Below, piece after piece: positions 55,795-64,000 of a DNA stretch of 64,000 nucleotides. Each line of letters begins with the position of its first letter. The stretch's first letter is position 1. Under the pieces are notes generated by a model. It ran no database searches. It saw nothing but the letters and a program-made list of their open reading frames with translations, and had not been told where the DNA came from. Where the stretch lies: contig JAVGWX010000011.1 of the NCBI GenBank assembly GCA_036924085.1, positions 35,709,210-35,773,209 of the forward strand, read 5' to 3'. Made by a program: the position numbers and the translations under genes. The stretch is from Ariolimax columbianus (Eukaryota; Mollusca; Gastropoda; Stylommatophora; Arionidae).

Positions 55795-56230
55795 GCGTTA
55801 ACTTAACATTATCTAACTTACTTAACATAGTTTGACTCGACTTAACTTAACCTAACTTAACTTGCTTAATATCATTTAACTTGATTTAACTTGACTTAAC
55901 TTATCTTAACTTGACTTGATTAAACTTGACTTAACTTAACTTGACATGACGTAACGTAACCGAACTTAACCTAACGTAACTGAACTAAACTTGGCTTGAC
56001 GTAATGTAACATAACTTAACCTAACCTAACTTAACTTAACCTAATTTTACTTTACTTTACTTAACTTGACTTGACTTAACTTGACTTAACTTGACGTAAC
56101 TTAACCTAACTTACCTTGACTTAACTTAGCTTGACTTAATCAAATTTAACCTTGCTTATCCTAACTTCAATTTATTTAACTTAACTTAACCCTAATTTGA
56201 CTTAACAACTTAGCTTAATTAACTAAACTT
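55795..56230. repeat. TTAAC/TTGAC pentanucleotide-type array, left part
   Basis: ACTTAACTTGACTTAACTTA-type repeats of 5-10 bp with many substitutions. It continues at 59,454 beyond the inserted LINE. Confidence 0.93.
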
Positions 56231-56243
56231 GACTTAACATTAC

Positions 56244-58306
56244 TTACTTAGTCGCTCCTCTTCTACCGTGAGGTGTAGAGGTTTGCCAAAGAGAACGCCA
56301 CACTGCTCTAACCGCCGCCTTTTTCCTAGCCTCTTTCCAATCCAGCCCTCTATCACTTAGGGACTGTCGTATGTTGTCTTCCCAACGTACTTTGGGACGT
56401 CCTCGGGGTCTGCGTCCTTGACTTTTGATCTCCCATGACCGCTTTGGTATCCGGTATTCTTCCATTCTACAGACTTGGTCAAACCACTGTAGTTGGGACT
56501 GCTCCACTCGTGTCTGCAGGGGTTGGGCTTCGAGATTGCTACGTATTGTCTGGTTACGGATCTTGTCCCTTTTCGTCACCTGAATCGCCTTTCTTAGGTA
56601 CCTCATTTCTGAAGTTTGGAATTGCCTTTCTTGGGCTGTAGTCATTGCCCATGACTCACATCCATATGTCAGGACAGGCAAATAGGTCGAGCGGTAAACA
56701 TCCATCATTGTTTTCCTGCTTATTTCTCTTCTACTGAGGAAACCTCTGTTTATTGCATGGAACAGTCTACCTGCTGCTGCCCTTCGTGCAGTTAACTCCT
56801 CTTTCATTTCTCCCATGCTGTCTATTACCACTCCTAGATATTTAAAGTTGCTGACCTGCTCCAGTGCTCGTGTTCCCAGGGTTATCTGATGTCTCTTTTC
56901 ATCTCTGGCGATCACCATGGTTTTTGTTTTGGAGTTGCTTATGTGCATTCCTCTCTTCTTCAACTCTTCTTCCCAGACCTGCAAGTTGATCTGGAGATGT
57001 GCTTCGGTTTTCGTGATCAGGGCCACATCGTCTGCAAATGCTAGTTCCGATATGTAACTTGGTCTCATCTTCCAGTACCCTACTTCATACTTTTTTGTCC
57101 GTTCCTTACAGGCTTTGATGACTTCATCCATGAGGAGTATGAAAAGGTACGGGGATAGAATGTCCCCCTGTCTTACTTCGCTAGTGGTCTTCAACTCTCC
57201 TGACTTTTGATTTAATGTCCGCACATAATTTCTGCATGTTTTATAGAAACTCTGTATGGCAGAGATCAGGGTCCTAGGATGTTCTTCCTTGTCAGGCACT
57301 CCCAGAGTTTGTCCCAAGGAATTTTATCAAATGCTTTCTCCAAATCCAAAAAGCAGAGATGCATCTCTTTATCATATTCAAGAGCCTTTTCACTTAGCTG
57401 TCTGAGTGTAAAGATAAGGACTTGAGTACTTATGTTTGCCCTAAACCCACATTAAGTTTCATCCATGTTTGGCTCTGCTAGACCTCTTAATCGCCGTTCT
57501 AGAATCCTAGAGTAGACTTTCCCGGGGACACTGAAAAGGGAAATACCTCTGTGATTTTCACATTGTCGATTGTCGCCATTTTTAAATATTGGTATTATTA
57601 TTGCAACCTCCCAGTCTCTTGGTATCTTCTTGTGGCGCCAAGCTGCCTTGAGAATCTTCATGAATAGCATCTCTCCTGCCACTCCCATGTATTTAACCAT
57701 TTCTGGTGTTATACCATCATGTTCTGCTGCTTTACCAATCTTAATTTTCTCCAATGCTGCCTTTAGTTCTTCCATTGTGATATTATCGTTTCCCTCCATG
57801 GCTCCCTCTTCTTGAATTGGGACTGTTACTTCCAGAGCTTGGTTTTCCTCCACTCCAAGGAGATCTGAGAAATATTCTTTCCATCTGTTCATTACCTGTT
57901 CTGGGGCAGTCAACAGCGCACCTTGTTTATCTTTAACAAATTTCAGGGGGCATTCCTTTTCCTTCCTCATGTTCTTTAAGGTCCCGTACAACAGTTTCTG
58001 GTTTTCTCCAGCATTATTTTCCAGTTTCTCTCCAAATTCTTCCCAGGATTTCTGTTTGGCCTTGAGCACAGTCTTCTTTGCTTCTGTTCTAAAATTTACA
58101 TATTCTTTATATTTCTGTCTTTGTTCTTCTGTATTCCTAGCCCCTAGGTATTGCTTCCATGCCTTTTTCTTTTCTCGTATTATTGTTTTCACTTCTTCTG
58201 TCCACCATGGTGTACTCTTTCTCTTCCACCCTTCTTTGGTTTGACCGCATGCCTCTGCTGCAGCCTCTTTGAGGATGTCTTTGAATTGTACCCAAAGCAT
58301 TTCCAT
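56244..58306 (-). pseudogene. Reverse transcriptase of the RTE-like element (broken)
   Basis: The first ORF (58,306-57,452, 284 codons) holds the linker and RT fingers, including AAEHDGITPEMVKY, AIIIPIFKNGDNRQCENH and RGISLFSVPGK. A TAA stop at 57,452-57,454 interrupts just before a CGFR motif. The next stretch carries the motif-A region (FLDLEKAFDK), and a frameshift near 57,285 leads into the second ORF (57,317-56,244, 357 codons): VRQGDILSPYLF at 48-59, the catalytic FADD at 94-97, FKYLGVVID, LTYGCESW and a basic C-terminal tail GRRPRGRPKVRWEDN. All catalytic motifs are visible, but two lesions separate them. Replication would need enzymes from other copies. Confidence 0.9.
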
Positions 58307-58313
58307 ATCTTCT

Positions 58314-59318
58314 TCAGATTCCTCTATTCTTTCTTTTTGCTGTTGTTATATGCCCTTGGTATCTCCTCTTAACATCTGGTTCTCGTAGTTTGTAAGCGTT
58401 AATTTTATTTTCTCCTCGTGAATTATGTTTCATGCTTGGGTGTTGCCTGGCTGGATAGTGTTTTTCAATTTCTCTCTTTATTTTAACTAGGTAGTGGTCG
58501 CTTCCTATCTCTGGTCCTCTGAACACTCCAGCATCCTTTACATACTTGAAATCAGTTTTCCTCACTATCGCATAGTCAATTATAGATCTGTCATTTCTTG
58601 CCGGCTCGCATCTTGTGTAGGCATGGATACGCTTGTGTGGAAACCTTGTATTTGTAATGACAAGGTTTTGTTCTCTGCAGAATCTCAGCAGTCGTTTTCC
58701 ATTGTCATGTAAGACGTCTTCTCCATACCTACCGATCACTCCATCCCATCTAGAATAGTCGTTTCCAACTCTTGCGTTGAAGTCTCCAAGGAGAAGTATT
58801 TCATTATGGCAATGGTCCTTTGAAGGAGCTCATAAAATTCATCTTTTATGTCAGTGCTCTCATCTTCGTTTGGTGCATACACAGTGACGATATCCATTTG
58901 ACTATCTTCCTCTTGTAGACTTAGAACCATCAGTCGTTCTGAAATGAATTTCCATCCTTTAATGTTTGCTTTGTTGTTACTATTCACTATACAGCCAACC
59001 CCTGCTCTGGCTCGTTCACTCATGTTGCAGTCATGGTCCAGAACGCCCTGTCCCTTTTTCTTTGTTTCTGTAAGTGCCAGGACTGTCAATTTTGCTCTCT
59101 TCATCTCCTCTATTAGTTCTTGTTCTTTTCCGTTTATACTTCTTACATTCCATGTTCCGTAAATCGTGGTCCTTATTTCTCGCCTGTTCGTCGCCGTTTG
59201 AGGTCAGTCCGGTTTTCTCTGTGTTTTGACTTGTAATCGTTTTTTTTAAAAAGACAAACAGGTGATTAGCCTGTTGTGTCTTTGCATGGTGGAGGAGCTG
59301 CCTCCTTACAGCCTCCAT
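58314..59318 (-). pseudogene. APE-type endonuclease of the RTE-like element (broken)
   Basis: ORF 59,104-58,736 has LALTETKKKG at 9-18 (catalytic E in the 'TET' box), GVGCIVNSN and VTVYAPNEDES. A frameshift near 58,810 moves the 'GDFNARVG' motif into the frame of ORF 58,739-58,314. That ORF continues with RSIIDYAIV and the SDH catalytic triad at 80-82, and a second frameshift near 58,340 separates it from the RT part. This nuclease nicks DNA to prime reverse transcription. The N-terminal start is uncertain (an upstream ORF 59,318-59,031 overlaps). Confidence 0.87.
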
Positions 59319-59453
59319 GCCTGCCGACTCGTGTTTTGTCCACGGCTGCTTATTTATTCGCAGCTAACTTCCAAATTAGGAGGCCTTTCAGCAATCTGCA
59401 ACCCTGCTGACGCGCCTGGTAGGAGGGTTCCTCCCCCAGGTGACTTAACATTA

Positions 59454-59845
59454 ATAACATTATTACCTTAACTTGACTTAATTTAACTTGATTTTACCTC
59501 ATTTAATTTGACTCAACTTAATGAAACTTCTCTTTACTTAACAGAACTTAAATTGACTTAACTTAATTTAACCTGGCTTGACTTAACTTGAATTAACTTG
59601 GCTTTACTCAATTTAATTTAAATGAACTTGAATCAATTAACTTGACTCAACTTAACGAAATTTAACTTGGCTTGACTTAACATAGCTTAAATAAACCTTG
59701 TCATAATTTAACTTCATTTTACTTGACATAACTTAACTTAACTCAATCTGACTTAACTTGATTTAAATTAATTTAAATCAACTGGACTTAAGTTAACTTG
59801 ATTTGACTTAACTTAAATTGACTTGATTTAAGTTAACTTCTTTAC
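59454..59845. repeat. TTAAC/TTGAC pentanucleotide-type array, right part
   Basis: Same composition and periodicity as 55,795-56,230; joined to it before the RTE-like insertion. Its right edge merges into the 3' end of a minus-strand LINE. Confidence 0.92.
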
Positions 59846-60065
59846 ACTGGTTTAGAAAGATCTGCAGAGTTCGTATACAACCAGTTTCTTTTTTTACTCA
59901 ATTGGATCTAAAAATAGCTAAGTGCACCCAATACATTTTTGAATGCATTAACTGACCATGCCCTCACTTTTTAGAGCAGCAATGAATACTAAGCATTCGT
60001 CACTTTCTGACTAAAATAATATTTTATAACATCTGATCTGGACCTTTCTTTAATTAATTTGCGAC
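59846..60065 (-). pseudogene. 'SQRV' LINE family 3' end (minus)
   Basis: The minus strand reads FSQKVTNA, then AWSVNAFKNVLGAL, the same C-terminal signature as at 42,070 and 54,909, followed by ACTGGTTGTATACGAACTCT and TTTCTAAACCAGTGTAAAGA. The 3' end runs straight into AAGTTAACTT repeats. Confidence 0.8.
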
Positions 60066-60100
60066 TGTATACATTTTGAAAATACAGAGCAGAGCATGTG

Positions 60101-60412
60101 CTGCAGCAACCCAAAGCTGACTGCTAGCGTCAGCGTCAGCGAATCTGAGCTGTCAAGACCCACCTACACCACCAATTGGGGATCCTGGATAGCAGATTGC
60201 AACAGGGAAAAATGGCTAAGGGGAAGGTATCAAAGAGTGAAGGTTAATCCGGTGACCAAAATTGACATGCTTAGGTCGGATGTGTCGGACCGAAAAGTCG
60301 TCAGTCAAGCTGTAAACTAGCGACACAACGCATTCCATTCTCCGAACTTCATCCTGATACTTGCAAAACTCTTTTCGGGACTTGGTAACGTTTGAGAACG
60401 AAAGAAGAAGTA
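60101..60412 (+). mobile_element. Family A retroposon with short GAA tail
   Basis: CTGACTGCTAGCGTCAGCG, GGATCCTGGATAGCAGATTG, GGTCGGATGTGTCGGACCGA, CAAGCTGTAAACTAGCGACA, CGCATTCCATTCTCCGAACT, GAGAACGAAAGAAGAAG. GCGTCA is doubled, but no larger array. Confidence 0.87.
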
Positions 60413-61271
60413 TTCATTAACTTTCTTTAACTCATATATCTTCATTTTTCTAGTCTTCTTTGCACGCCACTTGAAAACTCTTTCAAGGAAACACAGTAAA
60501 CAGGTCGATGTAGACCTCTGTACCAGCCCAGTAGGAATATACATCATTTGTATCCATTTCCCGCTGAAACTCGTATGTAATAAATACGTTTTCTTTAAAC
60601 GTCTGTCGCGTAAACACATCCTTTTGTGAAATCCAAGAAAATAATGACAGAACGCTACATAGCAACACACACACACATCAAGCTGATGGATGTAGGGACA
60701 ACGTGACTAGGTGTCGGTAATACATAGTCGTAATAGGTGATACGAGAATGTCGCAAAAGTTGATACGATTCATGTGATTTCATACTGGCAAACCAGACCT
60801 TTTTTTGGATGGAAATTAGCGCCCACTCGAGAAGTTTTTCAACCAAAATGCGGCAGATTGACAAAGACAGTGAATATTTTATAGGAACAGTGTGGCAGAA
60901 GTATCAGATGTTGTAGCTTTGGGTTACAATATCCATTGGCGTTTTTGCTGCTATTGTGCTGTGGAGCGGAACTATTCAGCGAATTTGTGTATGTAACTGT
61001 CCTAATTCACGTGCTTTACATGTAGATTAGCGGTTAGAGCATTTGCTTCGTAGCAGGAAAGAGATGAGATTCGTGCCTCGATCAGGGCATGACACTATCT
61101 ATCTATCTTCAGTTCACGTATATCATTAGACGTTGTTGAGAGGTGTCACCTCCTTTGTTTCATATTTTTTTGGCAGGGGAAAATCCACTGGTTCTTTGTT
61201 AGGTCAATTCCAGCATCGGTTAGGCTCTGGAATATACGATCGTCTATTTTTGGGATTGGTGGACGTGGAAG
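60413..61271. other. Mostly unassigned; weak tRNA-like stretch near 61,025
   Basis: TAGATTAGCGGTTAGAGCAT at 61,023-61,042 resembles a tRNA 5' half with an A box, and GATTCGTGCCTCGATC follows, but the T arm is poor. It may be a worn SINE head. A CA run is at 60,667-60,676. No gene recognised in the rest. Confidence 0.4.
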
Positions 61272-61299
61272 CGTAAATTAGAGCAAGGTAGACCCGCAG

Positions 61300-62810
61300 T
61301 TTCAACAAACACCTTGAACAAAGCCACCACCTCCCAGAAAGCCAATGTGGATTCAGAGCCGGAAGAGGAACTGTGGACATGATTTTTGCCGCTCGCCAAG
61401 TACAAGAGAAGTGTCGAGAACAAAATCAGGCCTTGTACACCACATTTATTGATTTGACAAAGGCATTTGATACAGAGGAGGGCTGTGGATGATAATGTCT
61501 ACGTTTGGCTGCCCCAACAAGTTCATAAAAATGGTAAAACAGCTACACGAAGGCATGTGTGCTCGTGTACTGGACAGCGGTGCAATCTCTAAAACGTTTC
61601 TAGTATCAAACGGAGTAAAACAAGGATGTGTACTCGCCCCGACTTTGTTCAGCATGACGTTCGCGGCCACAATGATAGACGCCTTCAGATCACTGGGGCT
61701 TGGAATACCCATAAAGTACCGCACAGATGGCAAATCACTCAATCCCAGAAGAATGAAGGCCAAAACCAAAATGGCTGGCGACGTAATCAGGGAACTTGTA
61801 TTTGCTGACGACTGCGCTCTAATGAGCAACTCAGAACTGAACATGCAAATTAGAATGGACCGGTTCTCTGCCGCATGCGAAAATTTTGGCCTTACCATCA
61901 ATGCCAAAAAAACAGAGGTCATGTACCAACCAGCACCAGGCATGCCGTACACAAAACCAGAGACTACAGTCAGCGGGCAGACGCTGAATGCCGTAGACAA
62001 ATTCACATATCTGGCAGCACGCTGTCGAGATCTGTCAGCCTAGACGATGAGGTGGCAGAATAGCAAAGGCCAGCACAGCCTTTTGGTAGAATGCGCTCGA
62101 TGGTCTGGGCACGTCGTGGCATCAGCGTCAAGACCAAACTCAAAGTCTACCGTGCAACCATCATTCCAACCCTACTATACACTTGCGAAAGCTGGACTGT
62201 ATACTCTGGACATGCAAGGAGGTTAAACCACTTCCACACAGGTTGCCTGAGGCGAATATTCCACATCCGATGGCAAGATCGTGTCACTGACATCGAGGTT
62301 CTCTCGAAGGCTAACATGCCCAGCATCCATGCACTGCTAGAGAAAGCACGACTAGGATGGGCCGGACACCTCGTCCGTATGTCAGACGAGTGGCTCCCAA
62401 AGAAGCTTCTCTACAGCGAGCTGAGAGAAGGATGGCGCGAGAGAGGGTGCCCAAAGAAACGTTTTAAAGACGGTCTGAAGGACTCACTGAAAAGTTGCCA
62501 GATAGACATCGACACCTGGGAATGTCTTGCGCAAAACAGATCTGACTGGAGAAGCGCAGTCAAATCGGGTGTAGCTGCCGGTGAAGATGACCGTGTTGTG
62601 AAAGCCCAGAGCAGACACGAGACGCGGAAATCCCTAGCAGCGGGAACACCATCCCCTTCTACAAACCTCGTGTGCCCGATATATAGCAGGTGTTTTCGTG
62701 CCCGCATTGGCCTGTTCAGCCACATGTGCACCCACACCCAACAGGGAAATTTGTGACAAGGATGATGTCGGCGGTCCTCATCGACAACGATGGACAGCTA
62801 TTATTATTAT
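61300..62810 (+). mobile_element. 5'-truncated LINE with 11-bp target duplication
   Basis: Identical TAGACCCGCAG lies at 61,289-61,299 and 62,811-62,821. The element starts inside the RT fingers and ends with a TATTATTATTATTA tail. 5' truncation with a target duplication is the usual outcome of target-primed reverse transcription. The target was a family E SINE. Confidence 0.92.
61301..62756 (+). pseudogene. LINE reverse transcriptase with C-terminal zinc finger (frameshifted)
   Basis: The reading frame starts FNKHLEQS, PESQCGFRAGRGTVDMIF and FIDLTKAFDT (motif A), then a frameshift near 61,480. ORF 61,489-62,043 has GVKQGCVLAPTLF at 42-54 and the catalytic FADD at 105-108, and is lost at about 62,010. 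After further shifts near 62,010-62,090, ORF 62,091-62,756 has YRATIIPTLLYTCESWTVY, RLGWAGHLVRMSD and RGCPKKRFKD. A C2H2-like finger sits at 195-215 (CPIYSRC...HMCTH). The endonuclease is missing. Single-base lesions only, so fairly young. Confidence 0.88.
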
Positions 62811-63207
62811 TAGACCCGCAGCCTGTTAGGCCATCTAAGCCGCTCCGCTAACCACATAACCAAGACCTGAAGTTATGGCCACACAGTCCCTCTTTTTGCG
62901 ACATATTCTCTGTGAGACGAGAATCTCTAGAATAATTTGAGTAGATTTATAACTTGAATTTTGCCCGGGCAGCGGTCGTTAGGTCTACTCTTCGATTTCC
63001 AACTGCTAAAGTATTTTTAACGTACGCGCCACTGAACACGGGTGTCTGATCTCACTACTCAGAGATCAGGGGAAATATTTACAGGATGTTTCACATGAAA
63101 AAATCCCGGTCTCCACCGTGATTTGAACCCGCGACCTCCAGCACCCAAGGCAAACACCTTAAATCGAGACCACTGGGTCCCCAAGATACAATCCATTTGG
63201 CTTTAAA

Positions 63208-63515
63208 TGTTGTTGTTTAATGCTCACATTGAGTGTGTTGACTCGATCTTATGTGCGCTGATCAGAAAAGGCATTATATCGTAGGTTGGAGTAGATTTTG
63301 TTACAGGTGATGAGGGTGGACCGGGTCCTCCAGGCAGTTGTGCTGTGTTTGGCTTTATCTAACGTGACGCTCATTACTACGGGGATCCGGTCCACATCTC
63401 GTCAGCCAGACTGCCTTGAAAACAGTGTTTCCAGGGAATGCTTCAAGGAAGAGATAGTGATCTTGGTCAGTATATTGTGCCTGCCCCTGACGCGACACAC
63501 TGGTCAGTTACTAGA
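63208..63515 (-). mobile_element. Family B retroposon (minus), unexpanded
   Basis: TGTTGTTTAATGCTCACATT is the reversed CAA-tail end; GGGTCCTCCAGGCAGTTGTG, CTCATTACTACGGGGATCC and TGACGCGACACACTGGTCAG correspond to the body and about 1.5 of the 37-bp units. There is no expanded array. Confidence 0.75.
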
Positions 63516-64000
63516 TAGTTGTCCATCGCGAGCGATGATGGTGACATCATCAAACGGTTTTGTCTTGATGATGCAACATACGCTGTATTGACCTAACGTA
63601 GTTCCGGACCAGAGAGTGAGGCGGATATCCAGCGCAGCCTCTTGCTCACTATCATCCAAAAACAGGGAAACTTACATTATCAAGAAAAAAACTGTATGAT
63701 GTGTCGGCATCATCGCTTGCAAAAGGCAACCAACTAATTTGAATTACAGGGGCGAAGCAAATGCGCTGACCAACCTCACTCTCTTGTCCAAAGCCACCTA
63801 GGACCAGTGACAAGACTATCAGTTGAGACGACTGGAGGTGACGCAGGATGCAGGCACTCTGATCGTATTGTTGAACTTGACTTATTTACTTTTAATAGGT
63901 ACCGGATTATCAGTTATGGAAGGATCATTGGAACTCCTTTTGTCGTCTCACTTCCTACCCGGTTGTAGTCCAGTGTCGTGGTATATATTTGTCTTTCTCC
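63516..64000. other. Unassigned sequence
   Basis: No recognised element or coding region. Confidence 0.3.

Larger units (their letters stand above)
56243..59441 (-). mobile_element. RTE-like non-LTR retrotransposon, ~3.2 kb, with 12-bp target duplication
   Basis: Identical GACTTAACATTA flanks the element at 56,231-56,242 and 59,442-59,453. Read on minus it starts CCTGGGGGAGGAACCCTCC, encodes an APE-type endonuclease then a reverse transcriptase, and ends in a short TAAGTAAG tail rather than poly-A. Single endonuclease-RT polyprotein, ~3.2 kb and a short 3' tandem tail are known features of the RTE clade (the group that includes BovB and the CFDP2-like endonucleases); clade placement is by inference. 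It is not intact: several frameshifts and a stop. Confidence 0.9.
61272..63190 (-). mobile_element. Family E tRNA-derived SINE split by a LINE insertion
   Basis: The minus strand from 63,184 reads GGGGACCCAGTGGTCTCGAT, then a B box CGCGGGTTCAAATCACGG, CCGGGATTTTTTCATGTG, CTCTGAGTAGTGAGATCAG and CCTAACAGGCTGCGGGTCTA. Its 3' end resumes beyond the LINE at 61,299-61,272 (GGTCTACCTTGCTC), matching the uninterrupted order in the 26,848 copy (GGGTCAACTTAGCTC). Confidence 0.82.

Noticed and set aside
55795..59845. TTAAC-type repeats as internal telomere sequence
   Set aside because: The unit is not TTAGG or TTAGGG, is irregular, and is better explained as the tail of an adjacent LINE.
56243..62810. 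Endogenous virus
   Set aside because: The RT genes have endonuclease-RT order, target duplications and short tandem or ATT tails, and no gag, protease, integrase, envelope or long terminal repeats were seen; they are LINEs.
1..64000. Host gene exons
   Set aside because: I looked for conserved domain motifs outside repeats and found none. Exons without recognisable motifs could still be present and would need transcript data.

Overview
The window looks like non-coding, repeat-dominated DNA from an animal nuclear genome. The evidence is fragments of many different non-LTR retrotransposons (endonuclease, reverse transcriptase and RNase H pieces, all broken), several tRNA-derived SINE-like families with target-site duplications, long micro- and minisatellites, and no bacterial-style operons. 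The RTE-like and zinc-finger-tailed LINE remnants and the SINE variety would fit a marine invertebrate, perhaps a gastropod mollusc, but this is a guess from style and no host gene was found that could confirm it.

Layout. 82-890: 40-bp minisatellite. 967-12,690: a giant G-rich array of ~29-31-bp units with nested higher-order duplications, passing at 12,691-13,330 into a related 25-bp array with much shorter G runs. 13,331-24,900: LINE scraps, a tRNA-derived SINE at 15,102 and a reverse-strand copy at 18,666, and small arrays with units of 15, 28, 31, 32, 38, 41 and ~46 bp. 24,885-43,900: dispersed elements with CAA tails that carry a 37-bp array, arrays of 18, 45, 56, 34, 29, 30, 33 and 58 bp, a SINE with a clean 13-bp target duplication (28,370), and more LINE scraps. 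44,000-55,240: LINE RT remnants, a 660-bp CTT-rich tract, a 1-kb array of 15-bp units and a 1.4-kb array of 49-56-bp units. 55,795-60,060: a 3.2-kb RTE-like LINE (minus strand, 12-bp target duplication) inserted into a pentanucleotide TTAAC/TTGAC-type array that appears to be the expanded 3' tail of an older LINE. 61,272-63,190: a 5'-truncated LINE with a C-terminal zinc finger inserted into a tRNA-derived SINE (11-bp target duplication). 63,516 to the end: nothing recognised.

I found no intact host protein-coding gene, rRNA gene or CRISPR array. Almost all open reading frames are by-products of tandem repeats whose unit happens to lack stop codons. The most striking pattern is not a gene. 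By hand estimate roughly 40% of the window is tandem repeat, and many arrays can be traced to a piece of a dispersed element that is single-copy in sister copies of the same element. Retroposons here act as seeds for minisatellites. Two apparently different SINE families also share a 36-bp core.
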